From NCBI GenBank assembly GCA_947179295.1, contig CAMXAZ010000015.1, positions 1-48,677 on the forward strand: a DNA stretch of 48,677 bases, in the 5' to 3' direction. Position 1 is the first letter of the stretch. The number at the start of each line of letters is the position of its first letter. This DNA is from an uncultured Muribaculaceae bacterium. GTDB lineage: Bacteria; Bacteroidota; Bacteroidia; Bacteroidales; Muribaculaceae. The notes beneath the pieces are model-generated. The model was not told the origin of the DNA, ran no database searches, and worked only from the letters and a program-made list of their open reading frames with translations. Below are positions 1 to 6,285 of this stretch, one piece after another. The position numbers and the translations under genes are program-made.

Positions 1-52
1 TTGATTTGGCTGCCATAAAAATTTTATTGAATCAAATTTAAACAGTTTCTAA
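1..52. mobile_element. Possible insertion-sequence end, cut by the window edge
   Basis: AT-rich sequence that abruptly ends the reading frame of the adjacent lipoprotein. Read on the minus strand it begins TTAGAAACTGTTTAAATTTG just after the last family-like residues (PPQG). This form, TTAG then a purine-rich stretch then CTGTTTAAA, resembles terminal inverted repeats of Bacteroidetes insertion sequences. It also resembles the dispersed palindrome found elsewhere in this window (TTAGAGGTTGTTT). No transposase lies inside the window, so identity as a mobile element is inference. It could instead be an ordinary 3' end. Confidence 0.3.
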
Positions 53-458
53 GACCCTGCGGAGGTAATAAGAAGGAAATAATTGGCGGCGTTCTATCAA
101 GAACTTCAATCTTAATCTCTTCTTTTGCAGAACCAAATTCAGTATCTACACGCAGAATCGCAAAATACTCACCTTTTTCTTCTGATGAAAACTCAAGAAC
201 CGGAGACGCTGAGTATAGTTTCCCGTCAACAGTCCATGTGAATATGGCTCCTTCCACATTTTTATACGAGGGTGAAACTACGACAGTCCTGCCAGTTTTA
301 ACGGTATATACCCCTGTCTCAGAATCTAATTCTATTTGAGGCGCACCTTGTATTACCAATTCATCATCCTTGTTGCAAGCCGTGAGCACTGCAACAAGCA
401 GGATAAGTAAAATATTTGTGAGATTTGAGCCACTCACAAATGGCAGGAGTTTCTTCAT
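24..458 (-). CDS. N-terminal part of an Ig/PKD-like surface lipoprotein, probably truncated
   Basis: A 144-residue product with a lipoprotein signal: hydrophobic segment about residues 14-27 and lipobox LTAC with Cys28, followed by NKDDE, an acidic stretch typical of surface-exported Bacteroidetes lipoproteins. Residues 40-120 form one Ig/PKD-like beta-sandwich module (FTWTVDGK, GEYFAILRV). A second module starts at RTPPIISFLLPPQG and then stops after nine unrelated residues, so the protein looks like the first third of a multi-module lipoprotein. It lies directly downstream of a cobalamin riboswitch. In Bacteroidetes such lipoproteins often accompany BtuB and help capture corrinoids at the surface. 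That role is inferred from context only. The break coincides with IS-end-like DNA, so the copy is probably inactive, though a short native protein cannot be excluded. Confidence 0.6.
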   Translation of the reverse strand: MKKLLPFVSGSNLTNILLILLVAVLTACNKDDELVIQGAPQIELDSETGVYTVKTGRTVVVSPSYKNVEGAIFTWTVDGKLYSASPVLEFSSEEKGEYFAILRVDTEFGSAKEEIKIEVLDRTPPIISFLLPPQGLRNCLNLIQ

Positions 459-545
459 ACTCGTTGTTGTTAGTTAATATTAATAAAATAAATATTCCCG
501 ATAACGCTTAATGAAGCGGCAACGGGAATAGATAGAATTATAGTC

Positions 546-577
546 GTAAAAAACAACTTACGAGGTAAGAAGTCAGA
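546..577 (-). terminator. Possible expression-platform hairpin of the cobalamin riboswitch
   Basis: On the minus strand CTTAC-ctc-GTAAG (569-557) is followed by a T-rich run, a small intrinsic-terminator shape between the riboswitch and the lipoprotein start. Just before it, TCTGACT (577-571) can pair with AGTCAGA at the 3' end of the riboswitch core (638-632), giving a possible switching helix. The stem is only five base pairs, so this is tentative. Control could instead be at translation. Confidence 0.3.
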
Positions 578-611
578 CAACCTAAGCCCATAGTCCCGTA
601 GGCGGTATCAC

Positions 612-828
612 TTGGCGAAAATGGCAGGTCTTCTGACTTATCCCGGTTAAATCGCGCCTTCCCAGTCGTTTGGTGACCAGTGGCAGGTTGCGAAAAACCT
701 TGTTCAATAACGAATTTACATCACTATTAAACGGGGAAATACAGCAGCGGGTACTGTCGAGGAATCTCACCTCATTCCCTTTTAATGCTCCTTCACGCCT
801 CCACTCTTGGACGGCAGAGCAACCATTT
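612..828 (-). promoter_or_regulatory. Cobalamin (B12) riboswitch
   Basis: Read on the minus strand this has the conserved order of the cobalamin aptamer: GGGAAT..GGTGAGATTCC (about 781-757), GACAGTACCCGCTGCTGTA (about 758-740), the B12 box GCCACTGG (684-677), GGGAAGGC (663-656), and the 3' block GTCAGAAGACCTGCC (637-623). A -7 element TAAATTTG lies at 842-835, so the RNA would start near 828. It precedes the lipoprotein at 24-458 and would repress that transcript when adenosylcobalamin is plentiful (known behaviour of the class). Confidence 0.93.
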
Positions 829-930
829 CAGCCGCAAATTTACAAAAAATAACCTTCCCCACCTAATAAATTCCCTTTTTTAACGAACCGTAAATCATTT
901 TTTTTTCGCAGTTTTTTTCCACGGCCCGAT

Positions 931-961
931 TTGGTTTTGATCTTAAAATGGATTAACTTTG
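931..961 (+). promoter_or_regulatory. Promoter of ybaK
   Basis: TTGG at 931-934, a 19-nt spacer, then TAACTTTG at 954-961: a full match to the Bacteroidetes vegetative promoter. The expected start is near 968, which places the following palindromic repeat at the extreme 5' end of the transcript. Confidence 0.6.
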
Positions 962-966
962 TTTTC

Positions 967-994
967 TTAGAGGTTGTTTTTAAACAACCTCTTA
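967..994. repeat. Dispersed palindrome, copy A
   Basis: Perfect inverted repeat: AGAGGTTGTTT (969-979), two T, AAACAACCTCT (982-992). It is the best-formed of five copies in this window (others near 9995, 23761, 28384 and 48627). As RNA it would form an 11-bp hairpin at the very start of the ybaK message. Confidence 0.75.
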
Positions 995-1025
995 TTGTCG
1001 AACACTCTCTAAAACTGAAATTACT

Positions 1026-1514
1026 GTGGATAAAGTGTCGAAAACAAATGCAGCGCGACTGCTTGACAAGGCTAAGGTTGAATATGAACTGATTCCTTAT
1101 AAGGTAGATCCTGACAATCTTGCGGCCGAACATGTGGCCGAGGAGCTTGGAGAGGATATAAACTCGGTGTTTAAAACTCTGGTGCTCCACGGTGACCGCT
1201 GCGGCTATTTTGTCTGCGTGATTCCCGGAAATATGGAGGTGGATCTGAAGAAGGCCGCGAAAGCCGCCGGGGCTAAGAAGGCTGAGATGATTCCGATGAA
1301 AGAACTGCTGCCGCTCACGGGCTATATCCGCGGAGGGTGTTCGCCGGTCGGAATGAAGAAGCCTTTCCCCGTGTTTTTCCATCAGACGGCTCTTGATTTT
1401 CCGGTAATCTATGTCTCTGCCGGCCAGCGCGGCCTGCAGCTCAGAATCAGTCCCCAGGCGCTGATCGATTTCTGCAGGGCATCGGTGGCTGACGTGGCAG
1501 AGAGTAAGGAGTGA
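1026..1514 (+). CDS. ybaK: Cys-tRNA(Pro)/Cys-tRNA(Cys) deacylase, YbaK/EbsC family
   Basis: A 162-residue single-domain YbaK protein. This family hydrolyses cysteine mischarged onto tRNA-Pro in trans. Family features visible are the start KTNAARLLD, the block AAEHVAEELG near residues 33-42, VFKTLVL near residue 50, and the glycine-rich GYIRGGCSPVGMKKPFP segment of the binding pocket. Length is normal for the family. The start is GTG at 1026; a second GTG at 1035 would give MSKTNAARLLD and is equally reasonable because neither has a clear ribosome-binding site. It is followed by aroC after 88 nt on the same strand. Confidence 0.9.
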   Translation: MDKVSKTNAARLLDKAKVEYELIPYKVDPDNLAAEHVAEELGEDINSVFKTLVLHGDRCGYFVCVIPGNMEVDLKKAAKAAGAKKAEMIPMKELLPLTGYIRGGCSPVGMKKPFPVFFHQTALDFPVIYVSAGQRGLQLRISPQALIDFCRASVADVAESKE

Positions 1515-1602
1515 TGAGATATAAATGAATAATAATGCTGCGCAGTCACCTGTGGCCTTGGATGGCCGGAAGAAGGTGTGCGCCCTGACAATAACATAGA
1601 TT

Positions 1603-2679
1603 ATGAATACAATCGGAAAGATATTTACTTTCACCGGATTCGGTGAGAGCCACGGTGCCGCCATCGGCGGTGTCATCGACGGTATGCCCGCCGGGGTTGA
1701 AATAGACCTTGAAAAGGTGCAGCATGAACTTGACCGCCGCAAACCGGGGCAGTCGGCTGTCACTACAGCCAGGAAAGAGAGTGACACGGTGGAGATTCTT
1801 TCCGGGCTGTTCGAGGGACGCACCACCGGCTGTCCGATAGGTTTCATTATCCGCAATGAGAACCAGCATTCGAATGACTATGATCATTTGAGAGATGCAT
1901 TCCGACCGTCGCATGCCGATTATACATATACTGCCAAATATGGCCTTCGAGATCATCGCGGAGGCGGTAGGTCAAGCGCGCGTGAGACTGCCACAAGGGT
2001 TGTGGCCGGAGCTTTTGCGCGGCAGGCTCTGGAACAGTGGGGCATAACGGTCAGGGCCTATACTTCACAGGTGGGGCCGCTTGTCCTTGACAAGGCTTAC
2101 GGAAGTCTGGATCTGTCTGTAGCTGAAAGCAACCCTGTAAGGTGTCCGGACCCGGAGATGGCTGCCGAGATGGAGGCGCTGATACTGAAGGTGAAAAGCG
2201 AGGGTGACACGATAGGCGGTGTGGTCGACTGTGTGGTCAGCGGAGTGCCTGCCGGTATCGGCGATCCTGTGTTCGGTCGTCTTGGCGCGCGTCTGGCAGA
2301 GGCCATGATGAGCATAAACGCTGCCAAGGGCTTTGAATACGGCATGGGATTCCGAGGCGTAGAGCATCGGGGCAGTGAAGTGCTTGACCGTTTTGTGGCA
2401 GGGCCTGACGGTGAGATTTCTACTCTTACCAACCATTCGGGAGGCATCCAGGGTGGAATTTCAAACGGGCAGGACATAACTTTCCGTGTGGCTTTCAAGC
2501 CCGTGGCCACTCTGATGCAGGATGTCTGCACGGTTGACCGTGACGGAAACGAGGTAGTGATCAAGGGCAAGGGTCGCCACGATCCCTGCGTGGTGCCTCG
2601 CGCAGTGCCGGTTGTAGAAGCGATGGCGGCTATTGTCATCCTTGACGCCTGTCTGATAAACCGTGCCGCACGCCTATGA
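1603..2679 (+). CDS. aroC: Chorismate synthase
   Basis: Converts 5-enolpyruvylshikimate-3-phosphate to chorismate with reduced FMN, the last shared step of aromatic amino-acid synthesis. The 358 residues match the family length. Signature blocks are FGESHG at 13-18, RPSHADYTY at 101-109, the basic block [14 protein letters not shown] near 116-129, and the C-terminal [16 protein letters not shown] block. The start ATG is immediately before [17 protein letters not shown], the normal family N-terminus. The stop overlaps the next gene (ATGA), so the two are translationally coupled. Confidence 0.97.
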   Translation: MNTIGKIFTFTGFGESHGAAIGGVIDGMPAGVEIDLEKVQHELDRRKPGQSAVTTARKESDTVEILSGLFEGRTTGCPIGFIIRNENQHSNDYDHLRDAFRPSHADYTYTAKYGLRDHRGGGRSSARETATRVVAGAFARQALEQWGITVRAYTSQVGPLVLDKAYGSLDLSVAESNPVRCPDPEMAAEMEALILKVKSEGDTIGGVVDCVVSGVPAGIGDPVFGRLGARLAEAMMSINAAKGFEYGMGFRGVEHRGSEVLDRFVAGPDGEISTLTNHSGGIQGGISNGQDITFRVAFKPVATLMQDVCTVDRDGNEVVIKGKGRHDPCVVPRAVPVVEAMAAIVILDACLINRAARL

Positions 2680-3566
2680 AGCCTTACAGGGATTTTTCAG
2701 ATTTTCTGAGTGAGCATTTTGACGGGAAAGTCCAGAAAATCACTGTCAATGCCGGCTTTACATGTCCGAACCGCGATGGAAGCAAGGGGCGTGGCGGATG
2801 CACCTATTGCAACAACCAGTCATTCAACCCCGGCTACTGCCGCCCTTCGCTGAGCGTCAGGGAGCAGCTCGAACGCGGCAAGGAGTTTTTTGCACGGAAG
2901 TATCCTCAGATGAAATATCTGGCCTATTTCCAGGCATATACAAATACGCATTCAGATGATATCGACCGTCTGATGGCTCTCTATCACGAGGCGCTTGATG
3001 TAGACGGTGTGGCGGGGCTGATCATCGGTACCCGTCCTGACTGTATGCCTCAGGCTCTTCTCGACCGTCTTGCCGGCCTTGGGAAATGGGTGATGGTGGA
3101 ATATGGCGCGGAAAGCGCATGTGACCGCACTCTTGAACTGGTGAACCGTTGCCATACGTGGGCCGACACTGTTGATGCTGTCAGCCGCACTCACGCCGCC
3201 GGACTTCCGTGTGGGCTGCATCTGATCATGGGTCTTCCGGGTGAAGACGAGGCGATGATGCTTGAAACTGTCGACCGCATCAATGAGCTGCCGGTCGACA
3301 CGGTGAAATTCCATCAGCTTCAACTTGTCAGAGGCTCCAGAATGGCTTCAGATGTCGAAGCGGGACTGTATGACATACCCCGTTTTACGGCAGAGGAGTA
3401 TATCGGTCTATGCGTCAGGATTCTTGAACGGCTGCGCAAGGACATTGCCGTGGAGCGTTTTGTGTCGCAGTCTCCGGCCGACCTGCTTATCTATCCGCGC
3501 TGGGGATTGAAAAACTACCAGTTCACAAATCTGCTCCACAACCGGCTCGCCGAAGCCGGGAAATAG
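2676..3566 (+). CDS. Radical SAM protein, YhcC family (TIGR01212-like)
   Basis: A 296-residue radical SAM enzyme. Cys30, Cys42 and Cys45 (C-x11-C-x2-C; CPNRDG...GGCTYC) form the Elp3-like [4Fe-4S] binding motif. The N-terminus [15 protein letters not shown] and the later blocks FQAYTNTH and [11 protein letters not shown] (SAM-binding strand) are typical of the YhcC family, whose precise substrate is not established. The start overlaps the aroC stop by 4 nt. That coupling is probably transcriptional convenience and not pathway linkage. No clear intrinsic terminator follows. Confidence 0.88.
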   Translation: MKPYRDFSDFLSEHFDGKVQKITVNAGFTCPNRDGSKGRGGCTYCNNQSFNPGYCRPSLSVREQLERGKEFFARKYPQMKYLAYFQAYTNTHSDDIDRLMALYHEALDVDGVAGLIIGTRPDCMPQALLDRLAGLGKWVMVEYGAESACDRTLELVNRCHTWADTVDAVSRTHAAGLPCGLHLIMGLPGEDEAMMLETVDRINELPVDTVKFHQLQLVRGSRMASDVEAGLYDIPRFTAEEYIGLCVRILERLRKDIAVERFVSQSPADLLIYPRWGLKNYQFTNLLHNRLAEAGK

Positions 3567-3597
3567 CTTTGTCTGTGACCAAATGCACCCGGCATTC

Positions 3598-3628
3598 TTG
3601 TCAGTGACAGGAATTCTGTGTAATTTTG
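3598..3628 (+). promoter_or_regulatory. Promoter of upp
   Basis: TTGT at 3598-3601, a 19-nt spacer and TAATTTTG at 3621-3628: a strong Bacteroidetes promoter. Transcription would start near 3635, leaving a leader of about 110 nt before the upp start codon. Confidence 0.65.
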
Positions 3629-3655
3629 CGTTTATAATATATATAGGTGCCTTTT

Positions 3656-3682
3656 CAGACTTGCATTAAGAGTCTGTTTTTC
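3656..3682 (+). terminator. Terminator-like hairpin in the upp leader (possible attenuator)
   Basis: CAGACT (3656-3661), a 9-nt loop, AGTCTG (3671-3676), then TTTTT. It lies between the upp promoter and its ATG, inside the predicted leader, so read-through rather than simple ending may be controlled here. The stem is short (6 bp). No regulator-binding site is recognisable. Confidence 0.4.
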
Positions 3683-3745
3683 CGGCAACCGCTATCGCTT
3701 TGGGCTGCCTATTGTCAATAAATTAAAAAAGTTAATCAGAATATC

Positions 3746-4399
3746 ATGGAAGTAATCAATTTTGCAGATCAGCCTTCGCTGGTCAGCCAGTATATGAGCG
3801 AATTGCGCAATGTTAATGTGCAGAATGACATGTTGCGTTTCCGCCGTAACCTTGAGCGTATAGGCGAGATCATGGCTTTCGAGATTTCGAAACGTATGCG
3901 CTACAAGACAGTCGATGTCACCACGCCGCTTGCCGTGGCTCCATGCCAGGTGCTTGACGAGCAGGTGGTGCTTGCTACGATTTTCCGCGCGGGAATTCCA
4001 TTCCACAAAGGTTTCCTTGACTATTTTGACCATGCTCAGAATGCTTTCGTGTCGGCCTACAGAAAGTATCGTGAGAAGGAAAATTTCGATGTGTTCATTG
4101 AATATATCGCTTCTCCGAAGCTCGACGGAAAGACTCTGATAATCGCTGACCCGATGCTTGCCACCGGTGCTTCGATGGAGTTGAGCTATCGCGCTCTGCT
4201 CACCAAGGGTGAGCCGGCCCATGTGCATGTGGCTTCCATCATTGCCTCGAAAAAGGCTGTCGATTATGTACGCGAGACTTTCCCCGCCGATAAGACAACT
4301 CTGTGGGTAGGTGCGGTTGACGATGTGATCAACGAGCATTCCTACATAGTGCCCGGTCTGGGCGATGCGGGCGACCTCGCATATGGCATAAAGGAATAA
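3746..4399 (+). CDS. upp: Uracil phosphoribosyltransferase
   Basis: Salvages uracil to UMP with PRPP. The product has 217 residues, usual for the family. The PRPP-binding loop DPMLATGAS is at 135-143, and the C-terminal GLGDAGDLAYG block is the uracil-binding region found in this family rather than in PyrR. The ATG is preceded by a 110-nt leader with a terminator-like hairpin. Convergent with metK. Confidence 0.96.
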   Translation: MEVINFADQPSLVSQYMSELRNVNVQNDMLRFRRNLERIGEIMAFEISKRMRYKTVDVTTPLAVAPCQVLDEQVVLATIFRAGIPFHKGFLDYFDHAQNAFVSAYRKYREKENFDVFIEYIASPKLDGKTLIIADPMLATGASMELSYRALLTKGEPAHVHVASIIASKKAVDYVRETFPADKTTLWVGAVDDVINEHSYIVPGLGDAGDLAYGIKE

Positions 4400-4426
4400 C
4401 AGAGCTACGGAAGGCTTCTGAATTTT

Positions 4427-4479
4427 TTAAGCCTCATGGGCAACAGGCGTCAGTAATGACTGTTTCCCATGGGGCTTAA
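4427..4479. repeat. Large inverted repeat between convergent upp and metK
   Basis: Arms 4427-4440 (TTAAGCCTCATGGG) and 4466-4479 (CCCATGGGGCTTAA) pair with one mismatch around a 25-nt loop that can itself fold. It sits where transcripts from both sides end, so it probably stops or protects them. The T-run lies on the wrong side for a classical terminator in either direction. Confidence 0.5.
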
Positions 4480-4546
4480 ATGTTATGGCTAATGTAGTCA
4501 GTCAGTATTCCGGCGAAGATCCGGCTGAAATACAGATGTCGAATGT

Positions 4547-5875
4547 TCAATCAATTCCGAAGGCTTTTTTTACGGCCGGAACTGCATCGAGTTTCTCCCA
4601 GGTGAAGAGTTCGACGGTGCGGGTGAACGGCTTTTCGTATTTTGAGTGGAATGTCTTGGTGACAGTCATCGGCTGGCGTCCCATGTGGCCGTAGCTTGCG
4701 GTTTCTCGATAGATGGGGTTACGCAGTCCGAATCGCTTTTCGATGGCATAGGGGGTCATGTCGAAGCATGGCATGTCTGTCACTATGGCTGCGATCTCGG
4801 TGTCGGAGAGCTTGACTTTGGCTGTGCCGTAGGTGTTGATGCAGAGGCTGACGGGCTTGGCTTCGCCGATGGCGTAGGCAACCTGCACGAGCACGCGGTC
4901 AGCCACTCCTGCGGCCACAAGATTTTTTGCAATGTGGCGTGCGGCATAGGCAGCCGAGCGGTCTACCTTGGAGGGGTCTTTGCCTGAGAATGCGCCACCG
5001 CCGTGTGCACCGTGGCCTCCGTAGGTGTCGACAATGATTTTGCGGCCTGTCAGACCGGTGTCTCCGTGGGGGCCTCCGATGACGAATTTTCCGGTGGGGT
5101 TGACAAGGAGCTTGACATCGTCGCCGATCAGTGCGGCTTCTTCCGGGCGGAGCTTGGCCTTGACGCGGGGAATGAGGATTTTGCGGATATCGTCGGTAAT
5201 TCTCTCCTGCATGGCACGGTCAGCGGCGGCGCGGGCAGCGTCGGTATCTTCAATCGGTTGGATGAATTCGTCATGCTGGGTGGAGATGACTATGGTGTCG
5301 ACGCGGAGCGGACGGTTGTTTTCGTCATATTCGACCGTCACCTGGCTTTTTGAGTCGGGGCGCAGATAGGTGTGCTGACGGCCGCGTTTGATGTGAGTCA
5401 TTTCTTTTTCCTCGCGGCGTATGTCGGCAAGCTCGCGGAGGAGACGGTGGGAGAGGTCGATGGTGAGAGGCATGTAGTCGAGAGTCTCGTTACAGGCATA
5501 GCCGAACATCATGCCCTGGTCGCCTGCACCCTGAGCCTCAAGTTCGGAGCGTTCTACTCCGCGGTTGATGTCGGCGCTCTGTTCGTGAAGGGCTGAGAGC
5601 ACTCCGCAGGCTTCGCCGTCGAATTTGAGGGCGCTGCGGTTGTAGCCGATGTTGCGGATCACATCGCGGGTCACTTCCATGAGGTCGATATAGGCTTCGC
5701 TCTTTACTTCGCCTGCTATTACGACCTGGCCGGTGGTGACGAGGGTCTCACATGCTACTTTTGATTTCGGGTCACGGGCGAGAAACTCGTCGAGTATGGC
5801 GTCGGAAATCTGGTCGGCGACTTTGTCGGGATGGCCTTCCGATACTGATTCGGAGGTGAAGAGATAAGTTTTCAT
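4547..5875 (-). CDS. metK: S-adenosylmethionine synthetase
   Basis: Makes S-adenosylmethionine from methionine and ATP. The product is 442 residues from the ATG at 5875, where the family N-terminus [22 protein letters not shown] begins; an upstream in-frame extension to 6010 lacks homology and was not used. Visible blocks are GHPDK at 14-18 (ATP/Mg site), [12 protein letters not shown], and [22 protein letters not shown] (P-loop-like and active-site lysines). It is longer than the E. coli enzyme (384), as usual in Bacteroidetes. It has its own promoter about 285 nt upstream and a long structured leader. Confidence 0.96.
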   Translation of the reverse strand: MKTYLFTSESVSEGHPDKVADQISDAILDEFLARDPKSKVACETLVTTGQVVIAGEVKSEAYIDLMEVTRDVIRNIGYNRSALKFDGEACGVLSALHEQSADINRGVERSELEAQGAGDQGMMFGYACNETLDYMPLTIDLSHRLLRELADIRREEKEMTHIKRGRQHTYLRPDSKSQVTVEYDENNRPLRVDTIVISTQHDEFIQPIEDTDAARAAADRAMQERITDDIRKILIPRVKAKLRPEEAALIGDDVKLLVNPTGKFVIGGPHGDTGLTGRKIIVDTYGGHGAHGGGAFSGKDPSKVDRSAAYAARHIAKNLVAAGVADRVLVQVAYAIGEAKPVSLCINTYGTAKVKLSDTEIAAIVTDMPCFDMTPYAIEKRFGLRNPIYRETASYGHMGRQPMTVTKTFHSKYEKPFTRTVELFTWEKLDAVPAVKKAFGID

Positions 5876-6039
5876 ATTTTGAAACTGGTAAAAAAATAAA
5901 ATGTCGAAAACAGCTTTGGTTGCGTGGATCAGACGCGGCTGCTTCAACATTTTCATCCGGCGGCGGTGGATGCCCGGTGGCATTCCGGTGCCGGATTTGT
6001 TTATGCTCAAAAGTCAATCCTCTGATTGATGGTGACAGT

Positions 6040-6098
6040 CTCTTTCAGCGTTCTGCGGTAATGCATTGGAGGCAGTTGCCGGAATGCGGTTGAAAGAG
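6040..6098 (-). promoter_or_regulatory. Structured element in the metK leader, possible cis-regulator
   Basis: In the minus-strand leader of metK a perfect 8-bp helix, CTCTTTCA (6098-6091) with TGAAAGAG (6047-6040), encloses nested stems GCATT/AATGC and GGC/GCC. The strings CGGCAAC and GCAGAACG resemble the 3' half of the S-box (SAM-I) aptamer, but the P2 arm and kink-turn are missing, so I do not call it a known SAM riboswitch. Two further hairpins follow: TCAATC-AGAG-GATTGA near 6030-6015, and ATCCGGC/GCCGGAT near 5996-5955. SAM sensing is a guess from the gene it precedes. Confidence 0.4.
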
Positions 6099-6166
6099 GT
6101 GCAGTTTTAGCATTTTTTGAAGTGGTTGCAAGCAGCCAAATTTGTCCACTTTTTTGATTTCGGATG

Positions 6167-6197
6167 CAAAGTTAAAAAGAATCCGTCTGACTTGCAA
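6167..6197 (-). promoter_or_regulatory. Promoter of metK
   Basis: On the minus strand TTGC (6197-6194), a 19-nt spacer and TAACTTTG (6174-6167). The -33 element is embedded in the arm of the upstream terminator hairpin. Start expected near 6160, giving a leader of about 285 nt before the metK ATG. Confidence 0.6.
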
Positions 6198-6223
6198 ATA
6201 AATTTTTGCAAGCCGGACGGATT
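6173..6223 (-). terminator. Terminator of the polysaccharide export pair
   Basis: Arms 6206-6223 and 6180-6197 form an 18-bp stem with two mismatches (outer AATCCGTC, inner CTTGCAA), followed on the minus strand by CTTTTT. It lies 60 nt after the stop of the Wzc-like gene and overlaps the metK promoter. Confidence 0.75.
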
Positions 6224-6285
6224 CCGATATTGCAGACAATCATCGGGCGCTTGTTTATCCGAGGTCATCGGCAAGGCCCGGATGA

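Noticed and set aside
840-1856. A 338-codon open frame on the minus strand across ybaK and the start of aroC
   Set aside because: It lies antisense to two clearly recognisable genes, has no family resemblance, and reflects codon bias of the real genes.
4427-4479. Calling the upp/metK inverted repeat a rho-independent terminator
   Set aside because: The T-run precedes the stem on the plus strand and becomes an A-run after it on the minus strand, so neither direction has the proper tail.
5876-6010. In-frame 45-residue N-terminal extension of metK
   Set aside because: The SAM synthetase family starts at [10 protein letters not shown]; the extension has no homology and lies in the structured leader.
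6040-6098. Calling the metK leader element a SAM-I riboswitch
   Set aside because: Only 3'-half strings match; the P2 arm with kink-turn and the GGCCC/GAUGA region are absent.
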